Source of the DNA: Flagellimonas aquimarina | Lineage (GTDB): Bacteria > Bacteroidota > Bacteroidia > Flavobacteriales > Flavobacteriaceae | Length of the DNA stretch: 64,000 nucleotides | Assembly (NCBI RefSeq): GCF_003149745.1 | Contig: NZ_QGEG01000002.1 | Location: 930,001 to 994,000 of the forward strand | Direction of reading: 5' to 3' | Part shown: positions 36,107-45,039 of the stretch, one piece after another | Layout of the letters: every line of letters begins with the position of its first letter | Numbering within the stretch: position 1 is the first letter of the stretch | Position numbers and translations under genes: made by a program | The notes under the pieces: model-generated | The model's database searches: none | Told to the model about the DNA's origin: nothing | The model's input: the letters and a program-made list of their open reading frames with translations, nothing else

Positions 36107-36868
36107 ATGGAGAACGAATTGACCTTAAAGCGTTTTATAGAAATTCGGAGAGAGTTGGGGCATACCCAAGCTGAATTTGCCAAGTTGTTGGGTATTTCCA
36201 ATACCACCGCAGATATTGAACGGGGACGTACCAAATTATCAGGTAAAGTAGTGGCCGAGTTGTTGAAACAATTCAATATTAATCCACTTTGGTTGTTTGG
36301 CGAAAGTGAGGAAAAGCATTTGGAAACTTCCAGAACCAGCGTAATTCCCAAGGTGGTAACCGTAGATAGTGCCGACAATGATAATATGGTTTTGGTAAAT
36401 GCCAAAGCTGCCGCAGGATACCCTCAAAACATTTCAGATACCAGTTGGTACCATCAATTGCCAGCTTTTGATTTACCCATTCCTGAGTTTAGAAACGCTA
36501 CCTATCGAGGTTTTCAAGTTGAAGGGGATAGTATGTTGCCAAATCTTAGGCCTAGCGATTGGGTATTGGCCAAATCTGTTGAGCATATTGATCACATAAG
36601 CGCAAATAAGATGTACGTAGTGGTGCTGCAAGATGCTGTACTGGTCAAGAAGATTGAAAAACGTCCAAACTCCAATAATATTACATTGGTTTCCTTGAAC
36701 GAAACCTACCCTCCGTATGACATAAAGCCTTTCCAGATACAAGAAATTTGGGAAGTAAGCAGTAAATTGACCTTTAATGTTGATGCCACTACGGAAACGG
36801 GACTATTACGACAACTTCAGCAATCCATGGATGAATTGAAACAGCAAATGGGGAACGTAAAGAACTAG
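36107..36868 (+). CDS. XRE-HTH / peptidase S24 (LexA-like) transcriptional regulator
   Basis: A 253-residue repressor of the CI/LexA type. An HTH_3 domain covers about 6-60 (GHTQAEFAKLLGISNTTADIE). The C-terminal S24 domain has the catalytic serine in VEGDSMLPNLRPSDWVLA (Ser142) and the lysine dyad partner at VLVKKIEK (Lys181). A possible self-cleavage Ala-Gly bond lies in KAAAGYP (103-104). A short coiled coil ends the protein. It is divergent from the DNA-repair operon with three operator-like sites in between. The simplest model is that it represses both promoters and is inactivated after DNA damage. Confidence 0.93.
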   Translation: MENELTLKRFIEIRRELGHTQAEFAKLLGISNTTADIERGRTKLSGKVVAELLKQFNINPLWLFGESEEKHLETSRTSVIPKVVTVDSADNDNMVLVNAKAAAGYPQNISDTSWYHQLPAFDLPIPEFRNATYRGFQVEGDSMLPNLRPSDWVLAKSVEHIDHISANKMYVVVLQDAVLVKKIEKRPNSNNITLVSLNETYPPYDIKPFQIQEIWEVSSKLTFNVDATTETGLLRQLQQSMDELKQQMGNVKN

Positions 36869-36928
36869 TTTGCCCGTTTTTAGTAATTCTTGATTATATT
36901 AGTCACTTAACCAACCTCTTTATTTTAA

Positions 36929-38002
36929 GTGAAAAAGCTGGTATTCACTATACTCTTGTTGAGCAATTTTTCATTTTCACTTGCCCAAGTTGAAAGAGAT
37001 ACCTTGATAGTTGGATATACAGCGGCCGCTCCATTCATCATTCAGGAAGGAAAACTTTTGGAAGGTATCAATGTTTGGTTATGGGGTCGTGTTGCAAAAG
37101 AATTGGATTTGGAATACAAATTGGTTCCAATGGATTTTAGCGCTATGCTGGATTCATTGAAACATGGGAGTATAGATGTAAGTATAAATCCACTCACCAT
37201 TACAGGAACACGGAGTAAACAGATGGAATTCACCCATTCTTTTTTTGCTTCGCACTCTACTATTGCGGTGGCCAAATCTTCATCAATTCAAAAGCTGAAG
37301 AATTTTTTGGACGCTTTTCTTCATGTCAATATTCTTAGAGGGTTTTTGGTTCTCTTTTTCATTTTGTTGTTTTTTGGTACGCTAATTTGGTTTTTTGAAA
37401 AACGTAACAACCCTGAACATTTCCGTTCTGGTCTTAGAGGTATTTGGGATGGTTTTTGGTGGTCCATTGTTACGGTTACCACAGTTGGTTACGGTGACAA
37501 AGCCCCTAAGACAAGATTGGGTAAGATCGCGGCATTGGGGCTAATGTTAAGTGGCTTGTTATTTGTTTCTGGACTTACGGCAAGCATAGCCTCCAGTCTA
37601 ACGGTAAATCAACTTGCAGATAATACTGATAGTTTTGATGCTTTTAAAAAGCGTAGTGTGGGAACGGTAAACAGTTCAAGTGCAAATGACTTTTTAAAGG
37701 CGCATTTTTTTAAGAATATTTCGCTTTATAACGGGGTTATCCCTGGATTATCAGATTTAAAGGAAGAAAAGATAGACGCTTTCATCTATGATGAACCTAT
37801 TTTGCAATATCGAATTAAGAAAGATTCAACCCTAAACGAACTGGAAATATTGCCAATTAAGTTTGACGTCCAGTTTTATGCTTTTGGAATAGTTAAAAAC
37901 AATATAGAGCTTGAGCAAAAGGTTTCGCAGGCTATTTTAGAAATTATGGAGACTCAAGAGTGGGGGGTAGTGTTGACTGAATATGGATTGAGCGAATTAT
38001 AA
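36929..38002 (+). CDS. Glutamate-receptor-type ligand-gated potassium channel
   Basis: A 357-residue prokaryotic ionotropic glutamate receptor (GluR0-like). Layout: signal peptide 1-20; ligand-binding lobe S1 about 23-115 (solute-binding-protein fold, DTLIVGYTAAAPF); transmembrane helix about 137-156; pore loop with the potassium filter TTVGYGD ending at residue 190; second helix about 197-222; then lobe S2 about 236-340 (SVGTVNSSSANDFL, IDAFIYDEPILQY). The ligand is probably an amino acid. The start is GTG at 36929, directly before a normal signal peptide. It follows the S24 regulator by 60 bp but is probably independent of it. Confidence 0.92.
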   Translation: MKKLVFTILLLSNFSFSLAQVERDTLIVGYTAAAPFIIQEGKLLEGINVWLWGRVAKELDLEYKLVPMDFSAMLDSLKHGSIDVSINPLTITGTRSKQMEFTHSFFASHSTIAVAKSSSIQKLKNFLDAFLHVNILRGFLVLFFILLFFGTLIWFFEKRNNPEHFRSGLRGIWDGFWWSIVTVTTVGYGDKAPKTRLGKIAALGLMLSGLLFVSGLTASIASSLTVNQLADNTDSFDAFKKRSVGTVNSSSANDFLKAHFFKNISLYNGVIPGLSDLKEEKIDAFIYDEPILQYRIKKDSTLNELEILPIKFDVQFYAFGIVKNNIELEQKVSQAILEIMETQEWGVVLTEYGLSEL

Positions 38003-38008
38003 TTGAAA

Positions 38009-38698
38009 TTAATTATATCCCTTAATGATACCCATATCCAATGTCAAAGGACCTAATTGGTGGGATTGAGGTAAAAACGCTCCACTTTCCATTACTTTCC
38101 AATCGTTCCAAGAAGCTTCAACTCCTCCAACAGGAATTATTTTCACCCACATTTTAAAACTTTCCGGAAATCCGTCTGGGTTGAATTTCCAAAGGTAATG
38201 ATCGCCCGGCGTTGTGCCTCCTTCAGAATACGATACCAATAGACTCTGTGAACCATCTTCGTTAATTACGATACTTCTGGTAGTGCCTTTATCAAATATC
38301 TTGTAAGGTGCTACCAACCAAAAGGAGTCGTTGTTGAACATTTTTAGGGCCTGGGCAATAGTTTTGCTTTCTTTTTTATGAGATAGGTTTTTTCCAGATT
38401 TTGTCACCTTGCTATTTTTGGTTTTGACCAAATCTAACAATACAAGATAATCATCCCATTTTATCTTTACAGTGCCTTTTTGTTTGTCCCATTTATACTG
38501 GTTGGCACCGTTTCTGTAAGACCACTCTAAAAATCGGGTTTTCTTGTATTCTTGATAATTAAGGGCTTTTAACATCTTGTGCGCAAGGGCGTCTGCTTTG
38601 GCCCCCACATTTCCCTCAGGAAGCGGTTCATGAGCATACCACGCAAAAAGGAGAGCGCCAAGGATTAGAATTCCTACAATTTTTAAAATACGTTTCAT
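38009..38698 (-). CDS. Membrane-anchored hypothetical protein
   Basis: The start is placed at the ATG at 38698, giving KRILKIVGILILGALLFAWYAHEPLPEG: one membrane helix and then an extracytoplasmic domain of about 205 residues. This ATG overlaps the stop codon of the upstream ATP-grasp gene by one base (TAATG), which supports it over the longer frame. The domain is beta-rich with many tryptophans (KTRFLEWSYRNG, HYLWKFNPDG). I recognise no named family, although similar proteins occur in Flavobacteriia. It is the last gene of the run AcpH, gamma-glutamyltransferase, ATP-grasp, this gene. Confidence 0.75.
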   Translation of the reverse strand: MKRILKIVGILILGALLFAWYAHEPLPEGNVGAKADALAHKMLKALNYQEYKKTRFLEWSYRNGANQYKWDKQKGTVKIKWDDYLVLLDLVKTKNSKVTKSGKNLSHKKESKTIAQALKMFNNDSFWLVAPYKIFDKGTTRSIVINEDGSQSLLVSYSEGGTTPGDHYLWKFNPDGFPESFKMWVKIIPVGGVEASWNDWKVMESGAFLPQSHQLGPLTLDMGIIKGYN

Positions 38699-39618
38699 TA
38701 AAAAAGTCTTTCCTTTATGCCGTTTGCAAGGGTATCTGCCGCTTTGGGATAAAGCCTGAACCAAAGTTCTGGTTCAAAAATTTCCAGTTCTGCCAAGGCC
38801 CAGTTACCATCATTGTCTAGGAAAATATCGACTCGGGCATAAATAGGGAGTTCTGGGGCAGCATGGACAACCTTTTCAGCAAAATCGATTTCTTTCTGAG
38901 AGGGCAAATATGCTTGAACACTTCCCCCAAAATCATCTTGTACTCTAAAATCTCCCGGTTTGGCGATCTTTAAAACTGCATTGACGAATTTTCCATTGAA
39001 TACCATCATGGATACTTCCCCTTGTTCCACTATATTCTTCTGGAACTCTTGCAGCATCATGGCTTCTTCTACGATCAATTCTTGAAAGATAGTTTCATAT
39101 TGACTGATCTCTTCTGGTTCAATTTTATAAGTATGTCTTGCACCGCCTGAAAAACAAGGTTTTAGCACAAAAGTGGTAGATTTAAAATTATCGTTTTCTC
39201 TTGCATGGCCATATGCCTTTTTTAAACTGGTTGCGGTTCCTTTTTCTACAAATAAAGTTCTAGGAATGGTAATTCCGGCTTTGGCCAAGTCTAGCATATA
39301 ATGCTTGTCAATATTCCAATAAATTAATTTTTGGGAATTGATGAGCTGTGTCTTGCTAGAAACTTCTTTGAGCCAAAGAGAGAATTCTGAAAAGCGTTCA
39401 AAGCAATCCCATGTGCTTCTAAACAGCGCATATTTTGTAGATGTCCAATCAAAATTTGAATCGTCCCAAGACCTTTTTGTAACCTTAAGCCCAATATGAT
39501 GTAAGGCATCTGAAACCAATTTGTCTTCTAACAATACATTGTCAATGGATTTGCCGGATTTCTTTGGATTTATGAACCTTCGGTCTGTTAAGATTACAAC
39601 ATCATAAGTCATAGGCAT
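38698..39618 (-). CDS. ATP-grasp ligase (glutathione-synthetase/RimK-like)
   Basis: A 306-residue ATP-grasp protein. An N-terminal Rossmann-like part (TYDVVILTDRRFI) is followed by the ATP-binding part: the lysine strand FVLKPCFSGGARHTYKI, the hinge ELIVEEAMMLQEF, and the Mg-binding end ALAELEIFEPELWF. Such enzymes join a carboxylate to an amine through an acyl-phosphate. The family resembles the small GshB-like proteins annotated as hypothetical in many bacteria; the substrate is unknown. It lies 6 bp downstream of gamma-glutamyltransferase and overlaps the membrane protein gene by one base, so it is co-transcribed with both. Confidence 0.88.
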   Translation of the reverse strand: MPMTYDVVILTDRRFINPKKSGKSIDNVLLEDKLVSDALHHIGLKVTKRSWDDSNFDWTSTKYALFRSTWDCFERFSEFSLWLKEVSSKTQLINSQKLIYWNIDKHYMLDLAKAGITIPRTLFVEKGTATSLKKAYGHARENDNFKSTTFVLKPCFSGGARHTYKIEPEEISQYETIFQELIVEEAMMLQEFQKNIVEQGEVSMMVFNGKFVNAVLKIAKPGDFRVQDDFGGSVQAYLPSQKEIDFAEKVVHAAPELPIYARVDIFLDNDGNWALAELEIFEPELWFRLYPKAADTLANGIKERLF

Positions 39619-39624
39619 TCGACC

Positions 39625-41307
39625 TTAGTAACCAACCGCAGTATCATCCCCTCTTTTGTCAGCACCACCTTCCAACTTGCCATTCTTTAGTACTCGTATG
39701 GCATCCACTTTTCCAATAATTCGACTTCTACCTTCAAAAATTTGGTATCCTTTTTCTTTGAGACTAGATTTTAACTCTTCTGAAAAACCTTCTTCTTCAA
39801 AAAACACTACATCTGGCAGCCATTGATGATGAAAACGCGGAGCATTTACTGCCTCTTGCATACTTAGATTGTATTCATAAACATTAAGAATTGTTTGCGC
39901 TACCGCTGTGATTATGGTTGAGCCACCAGGAGTTCCTACCACCATATAAAGTTTTCCATCTTTTTCAACCAGTGTTGGAGTCATGCTGCTCAACATTCGT
40001 TTTTCAGGAGCAATGCTATTGGCTTCCGCTCCAATAAGACCAAACATATTTGGCACCCCAGCTTTTGAGCTAAAATCATCCATCTCATTGTTTAAAAAGA
40101 ATCCAAGCTCTGCAGAGTATAGCTTGGAACCATAGCCCCCGTTCAATGTTGTTGTTGCTGAAATGGCATTCCCTTTGTCATCAACAATGGAGTAGTGGGT
40201 GGTTTCCATGCTCTCAATAATCTCAACCTCTCCATGACTTACATCAGAAGATAACGTTGCCTTATCAAAAGAAAAATCTTGCATTCTTTCTTGTAAATAA
40301 GCATCACTCAAAATCACGTCTAATGGAATATCAGCAAAATCAGGGTCTCCTAAGAAATAGTTACGGTCAGCGTAAGCGCGCCTAGCTGCCTCGGTAAACA
40401 ATTGTACTGATTTAGCCGAATTATGTCCATATTTTGAAATATCATATGACTCGATCATTTTAAAGATTTGATTTATGGTGACTCCGCCACTACTTGGCGG
40501 ACTCATTGAAATAACACGTAAATCTTTGTACTTAAAAACTACAGGCTGACGCCATTTGGCTTCGTACCTTTCCAAATCTTCTGTTGTAATGAAACCACCT
40601 TTTTCTTGGATGAACGTTGCTAGCTTTTCCGCTACTTCACCTTTGTAAAAACCATCTCTACCATTTTCCAATATTTTTTCTAAAGTTGAAGCTAGCGCAG
40701 GATATTTAATAGTGTCTCCGGCAACAAAGTTGGCTGCAAACTTGGTACTGTCACCATTTACCTGGATAAAACGCTCTTTATAACTTTCTAATCTTTTTGC
40801 TTGTTTTTCCGTAACTAACACACCTTTTTTGGCCAATTTAATTACTGGCGTCAAAATATCTGAAAGGGATAATGAACCAAACTTTTTATGTACTTCCATA
40901 ACACCAGCCACTGTTCCCGGTACTCCTACCGCCGTAGCTCCAACGGTACTCATATTGGGTATTACATTACCCAAGGAATCTAAGTACATGTCCCTATGCG
41001 CCGAGAGGGGAGCCTTTTCTCTGTAATCCAAACCTCCAATATCTCCATTATTTTTTCGGTAGACCATGAAACCGCCACCGCCAAGGTTACCTGCAAAAGG
41101 ATAAGCTACTGCCAAAGCCAATTCTGTGGCCACCATGGCATCAAATGCGTTTCCGCCATTTTCCATGATTTCTGAACCTATTTTGGAAGCTTCTTCTCTT
41201 GCAGAAACCACCATTGCTTTTTCGGTCACTAATCCAGTAGGGAGTGCAGGTTGTTGTTTACAGTTTAGGAATAAAAGAAATGGGAGAGCAAGTATTATTC
41301 TTCGCAT
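39625..41307 (-). CDS. ggt: Gamma-glutamyltransferase
   Basis: A 560-residue Ntn-hydrolase that cleaves or transfers gamma-glutamyl groups from glutathione and related peptides. A short lipoprotein-like leader ends in LLFLNC (Cys16). The proenzyme is autocleaved before the catalytic threonine in ESMETTHYS (Thr369). Other conserved parts are NLGGGGFMVYR, DYREKAPLSA, PPSSGGVT, the LNNEMDDFS loop and GTPGGSTIITAVAQ. It would act at the outer face of a membrane. It sits between AcpH (13-bp overlap) and the ATP-grasp ligase. Confidence 0.95.
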   Translation of the reverse strand: MRRIILALPFLLFLNCKQQPALPTGLVTEKAMVVSAREEASKIGSEIMENGGNAFDAMVATELALAVAYPFAGNLGGGGFMVYRKNNGDIGGLDYREKAPLSAHRDMYLDSLGNVIPNMSTVGATAVGVPGTVAGVMEVHKKFGSLSLSDILTPVIKLAKKGVLVTEKQAKRLESYKERFIQVNGDSTKFAANFVAGDTIKYPALASTLEKILENGRDGFYKGEVAEKLATFIQEKGGFITTEDLERYEAKWRQPVVFKYKDLRVISMSPPSSGGVTINQIFKMIESYDISKYGHNSAKSVQLFTEAARRAYADRNYFLGDPDFADIPLDVILSDAYLQERMQDFSFDKATLSSDVSHGEVEIIESMETTHYSIVDDKGNAISATTTLNGGYGSKLYSAELGFFLNNEMDDFSSKAGVPNMFGLIGAEANSIAPEKRMLSSMTPTLVEKDGKLYMVVGTPGGSTIITAVAQTILNVYEYNLSMQEAVNAPRFHHQWLPDVVFFEEEGFSEELKSSLKEKGYQIFEGRSRIIGKVDAIRVLKNGKLEGGADKRGDDTAVGY

Positions 41308-41888
41308 AAGGAATTAAATTTTTGTTGGGAAAAGGTAATCAATTCTTCAAAAAAAAGGGTAAACTCATTTTCAAAAGCACTGTAATGCTCTTCTAGATCT
41401 AAAATGGCAAAATTCATTTTTGATTTGTTTTTGGTCCTTCTGTTCATTCCTGCAAGAACTTTTGAAATCCCATCCAAATTGGCATAGCTCAGCAACCAGT
41501 TGTCCGTGATCATATAAGGCATCATACGTTGTGTTGCCAGTGGCAAGACACCATAGTTATCCTCTAATAGATCATAGAAGTTTTCAACAAATTCCTCTAA
41601 GGGCACTTCGGAATATTTTTTCCAGTTTTTTGCCAAAAAATGATCATAAAAAATATCAACAATGACTCTGCTATAGTGGCTATAATTTTTGTGAAGCCTT
41701 TTACTACTTTGTTTGGCAATAGGGTGAGCGTCAGTAAAAGTATCTATTTCTCTATGTAATAAAATTCCTTTTTGGATCCTCTCAGGAAAGTGCTTGTATT
41801 TGTTTCCGCGGATGTGATCGGCAAAAAAATTACCAAGGGTTATTTCCTTATCGCCAAAGGACAGATAAATATGTGCCAAGAAATTCAT
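41295..41888 (-). CDS. acpH: Acyl carrier protein phosphodiesterase
   Basis: A 197-residue AcpH-family (HD-like) hydrolase that removes the 4'-phosphopantetheine arm from ACP. Seen are MNFLAHIYLSFGD at the start, LGNFFADHIRG, LLHREIDTFTDAHP (metal-site His/Asp residues) and SRVIVDIFYDHFLAKNW. The 3' end overlaps the ggt start by 13 bp. The start is divergent from glmM. In many species the reaction has not been tested, so the name follows the family. Confidence 0.9.
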   Translation of the reverse strand: MNFLAHIYLSFGDKEITLGNFFADHIRGNKYKHFPERIQKGILLHREIDTFTDAHPIAKQSSKRLHKNYSHYSRVIVDIFYDHFLAKNWKKYSEVPLEEFVENFYDLLEDNYGVLPLATQRMMPYMITDNWLLSYANLDGISKVLAGMNRRTKNKSKMNFAILDLEEHYSAFENEFTLFFEELITFSQQKFNSLCEE

Positions 41889-41951
41889 TGATCCAATGTT
41901 CTTTTCTGATGAAATTTACAAATTCAAAACATGGAATAGCAAATACCCCGT

Positions 41952-41959
41952 TATATTTG
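41952..41959 (+). promoter_or_regulatory. Candidate -7 element of glmM
   Basis: TATATTTG, an exact TAnnTTTG match, 20 bases upstream of the ATG at 41980. No clear TTG -33 element lies at the expected distance. Confidence 0.45.
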
Positions 41960-41979
41960 CAAAAACTTTTTTAACAATT

Positions 41980-43371
41980 ATGACGCTTATAAAATCAATT
42001 TCTGGAATACGTGGTACTATAGGAGGAACTACAAACGACAACCTTACCCCAATAGATGCGGTGAAGTTTGCTGCTGCCTATGGAACATGGCTCAAAGATT
42101 ATGCAGGTAAAGAGAAATTGACCGTTGTTATTGGAAGAGATGCCCGTTTATCTGGAGAAATGATTCAAAATTTGGTAGTGTCGACTCTTGTTGGGCTTGG
42201 AATAGACGTGGTGGACTTAGGTTTGTCCACGACTCCCACTGTAGAGATTGCTGTTCCTTTAGAAAAAGCTGATGGGGGAATTATCCTCACTGCCAGCCAT
42301 AACCCCAAACAATGGAACGCCCTTAAATTGTTAAATGAGCGCGGTGAATTTTTAGATGCCGAACAGGGAGCTGTTATTCTTGAATTGGCCGAAAAAGAAG
42401 ATTTTAACTTTTCAGAAGTTGATGATTTAGGAAAAATCATCAAGAATGATTCATATATAGATGTTCATATTGACGAAGTTTTGGAACTTCCTTTGGTTGA
42501 TAAGGAAGTTATAAAAAAAGCCGGCTTCAAAGTAGTTGTGGATGGCGTTAACTCCACTGGTGGAATTGCCATTCCAAAATTGTTGGAAGAATTAGGGGTG
42601 GAGGTGATAAAATTGTACTGTGACCCTACAGGGCACTTTCCCCATAACCCTGAACCTTTAAAAGAACATTTGGGCGACATCTGTAAGTTGGTTGTTGAAG
42701 AGCAAGCCGATTTTGGCATTGTAGTGGACCCAGATGTTGATAGATTGGCCTTTATTAGCAATGATGGTGAAATGTTTGGTGAAGAATATACCCTGGTGGC
42801 CTGTGCTGATTATGTATTGGGAAAAACAAAAGGAAACACTGTTTCCAACCTATCTTCTTCCAGAGCACTTCGTGATATAACTGAAAAGCATGGGGGAACA
42901 TACGAAGCGGCAGCCGTTGGAGAGGTGAACGTGGTCACTAAAATGAAGGCAAACAATGCAATAATTGGAGGAGAAGGCAACGGAGGAATTATCTATCCAG
43001 AAAGCCATTACGGGCGTGATTCTTTAGTAGGCACAGCACTATTTCTAATGCTCATGGCAGAAAGAGGAGGTACGGTTGCGGAACTTAGGGCAAGTTATCC
43101 TAGCTACTTTATGAGCAAAAAGAAGATACAGTTGACACCGGATTTAGATGTGGATGCGCTGTTAGAAGCAATGCATGACAAATACAAAAACGAGCAAGTA
43201 TCCACCATTGATGGAGTTAAAATAGATTTCCCTGAAAACTGGGTACATCTGCGCAAATCCAATACCGAACCCATTATTCGGATCTATACTGAAGCTAAAA
43301 GTCAACAAGCGGCAAACGACCTTGCAGACCATATTATTGATGAGATTAAAGAGGTTGCGGGACTAGATTAG
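41980..43371 (+). CDS. glmM: Phosphoglucosamine mutase
   Basis: GlmM converts glucosamine-6-phosphate to glucosamine-1-phosphate for peptidoglycan and lipid A precursors. The start at 41980 (MTLIKSISGIRGT) matches the family; the longer frame would run through the promoter. Ser106 in TASHNPKQWNALK is the phosphoserine. Mg is held by DPDVDRLAF, the sugar loop is GEGNGG, and the phosphate loop is RKSNTEPIIRIY. The 463-residue size is normal. Some Bacteroidota use this family for both phosphoglucosamine and phosphomannose, so specificity is likely but unproven. It ends in a 4-bp tail overlap with the convergent NTF2-like gene. Confidence 0.93.
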   Translation: MTLIKSISGIRGTIGGTTNDNLTPIDAVKFAAAYGTWLKDYAGKEKLTVVIGRDARLSGEMIQNLVVSTLVGLGIDVVDLGLSTTPTVEIAVPLEKADGGIILTASHNPKQWNALKLLNERGEFLDAEQGAVILELAEKEDFNFSEVDDLGKIIKNDSYIDVHIDEVLELPLVDKEVIKKAGFKVVVDGVNSTGGIAIPKLLEELGVEVIKLYCDPTGHFPHNPEPLKEHLGDICKLVVEEQADFGIVVDPDVDRLAFISNDGEMFGEEYTLVACADYVLGKTKGNTVSNLSSSRALRDITEKHGGTYEAAAVGEVNVVTKMKANNAIIGGEGNGGIIYPESHYGRDSLVGTALFLMLMAERGGTVAELRASYPSYFMSKKKIQLTPDLDVDALLEAMHDKYKNEQVSTIDGVKIDFPENWVHLRKSNTEPIIRIYTEAKSQQAANDLADHIIDEIKEVAGLD

Positions 43372-43901
43372 TCATTCAATTCGTAGATGATATCTTGATT
43401 GTTGAACTCGGCAGCATCAATGTTGATCCTTTTATCAGAGTCTAACCATAATTTCCAAACACCGTCTATTTTTTTTATTCCAACACTAAAAAGACCGTAA
43501 CCTCGAACTATTAGTTCAGCGTCATCTTTTCGTTTAGAGCTAAAGCGATAATACCCTGTTTGGTAGGCTAATTCTTCGTTTTCATCAATTGCAGTTGATA
43601 GAATAGCAAAGGCTATTCCCAAACGTCCATCACGTTGTTTCATGCTATCTAGAAAGCCTCCAAAATTTTCCATATAGCTTTGTCCATTTTCTACAGTGTT
43701 CTGATCCATATAGATTCTAACAATATCAGCTGAATGGATGGATTTTAGCTTTTCTGAATCTAAATTGGCATATGCTTCCATAAATGGTATCCAAATATCT
43801 TTCTTTATGGAAATGATTGTTTCTTCGGAAATCACTTTGGTTTCTTGCCCTATGGATGATGCAAAAAAACATAAAGCGACGCAGGTGAACAGTTGTTTCA
43901 T
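43368..43901 (-). CDS. Secreted SnoaL/DUF4440-like protein
   Basis: A 177-residue protein with a signal peptide (about 1-18, ending SSIGQ). The mature part follows the NTF2-like layout: opening helix IWIPFMEAYANLDSEKLKSIH, a central LAYQTGYYRF strand, and the closing strand pair with DGVWKLWLDSD. It resembles DUF4440/SnoaL-like proteins, which bind small hydrophobic ligands or are scaffolds; no function can be given. Stand-alone; its 3' end overlaps the convergent glmM by 4 bp. Confidence 0.78.
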   Translation of the reverse strand: MKQLFTCVALCFFASSIGQETKVISEETIISIKKDIWIPFMEAYANLDSEKLKSIHSADIVRIYMDQNTVENGQSYMENFGGFLDSMKQRDGRLGIAFAILSTAIDENEELAYQTGYYRFSSKRKDDAELIVRGYGLFSVGIKKIDGVWKLWLDSDKRINIDAAEFNNQDIIYELND

Positions 43902-43970
43902 GTTATAGTTTTTTGATTGAACTACAATGTATAAAACAAAGTTCAGGAACTTACAAAATTTGGGATAATT

Positions 43971-44963
43971 TTAGGCATCAAGATTATTCTCTAAGTAGGC
44001 CTCCCTCAACATTTTAGCAGTTTTGTGGGCTCCGGAATGACTCCAACCAGGAGGCATGATAATATAACGCAGTTTGTTCATAATGCCTGGAGCATTTATT
44101 ACATCTTTTGCCAGTGAAATGATTTCACCAAAATAGACATCAATAAAGTTTCCTGAATCCATTTTTCGGGTAATACCGTACTCAACTTCTACATTCTTTT
44201 GTTCTTCTTGATAAGTTCCAAACAGTCTGTCCCAAATGTTTAGAAGGTTACAGAAATTGGTGTCCATGTACAATGGATTACGTGCATGATGCACCCTATG
44301 ATGAGAAGGGGTAAGAATAATTTTGTTTAAAAACCCAAAGCGTGCATCCTTAATTAGATTTTCCCCTATATGAATGAACGCACCATAAGTACCATCTATG
44401 AACATTACGGTAAATAAAAGCTCAGGTTGTACACCCAAAAGAATACATACCGTTGTGCGAATAACATCTGCGTAAGGCGCTTCCAGAAAGAAATGCGCAT
44501 GGGTTACCGAAAGGTTCATTTCCTCTGGAGCATGATGGGTAGAGTGTAAACACCAGAAAATCCGAACTTTATGTCCTAGATAATGATAAATAAAATGTCC
44601 GAATTCCCAGACCACATATGCGTAGATATACCAATACCAGCTGCTTCCAATTTTAAAATGCGCAATTGGACTAAAAAGACCAATGCAATAAGCAACCATG
44701 GCTATGGAAATAAAGCGTCCCACAAATCGATTGAAAATGTAAATAAGGAAGTTTACTTTGTACACTTTTATCTGGGGCTTTTTATAGATAAGGCCCACAA
44801 AGAATTCAAGTAGGAGAAGTAATGGAATAATGGGATAGATTAAAGATGCTATTCCATCATAGGTTTTAAAAGTGGAATAATCCCCTGTTTTAAGAATTTC
44901 CAAAGCTTGGGAGATTCCCAAAAAGCCAATTATTTCTTCAAAAATAGACCACAAAAATTCCAT
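43971..44963 (-). CDS. Sterol desaturase/fatty acid hydroxylase-family membrane protein
   Basis: A 330-residue integral membrane di-iron enzyme. Helices lie at about 5-25, 40-62, 75-100 and 115-135. The histidine clusters of the superfamily are present: HFIYHYLGH, the HxxHH of HSTHHAPEEMN, a further THAHFF, and the HxxHH of SHHRVHHARNP. The catalysed reaction is O2-dependent hydroxylation or ether cleavage of a lipid; relatives include alkylglycerol monooxygenase. The substrate cannot be read. It is 77 bp downstream of the alpha/beta hydrolase gene, on the same strand. Confidence 0.9.
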   Translation of the reverse strand: MEFLWSIFEEIIGFLGISQALEILKTGDYSTFKTYDGIASLIYPIIPLLLLLEFFVGLIYKKPQIKVYKVNFLIYIFNRFVGRFISIAMVAYCIGLFSPIAHFKIGSSWYWYIYAYVVWEFGHFIYHYLGHKVRIFWCLHSTHHAPEEMNLSVTHAHFFLEAPYADVIRTTVCILLGVQPELLFTVMFIDGTYGAFIHIGENLIKDARFGFLNKIILTPSHHRVHHARNPLYMDTNFCNLLNIWDRLFGTYQEEQKNVEVEYGITRKMDSGNFIDVYFGEIISLAKDVINAPGIMNKLRYIIMPPGWSHSGAHKTAKMLREAYLENNLDA

Positions 44964-45039
44964 GGTGGAAGTATAGGGAAAATTTAGAATGGAGTTTAAA
45001 AAAATTAGACGAACAACGCTTTACAACATATTAGCAATG

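Noticed and set aside
42165-42761. Long antisense frames opposite glmM
   Set aside because: They mirror a conserved enzyme, with no start context or family likeness; typical shadow frames.
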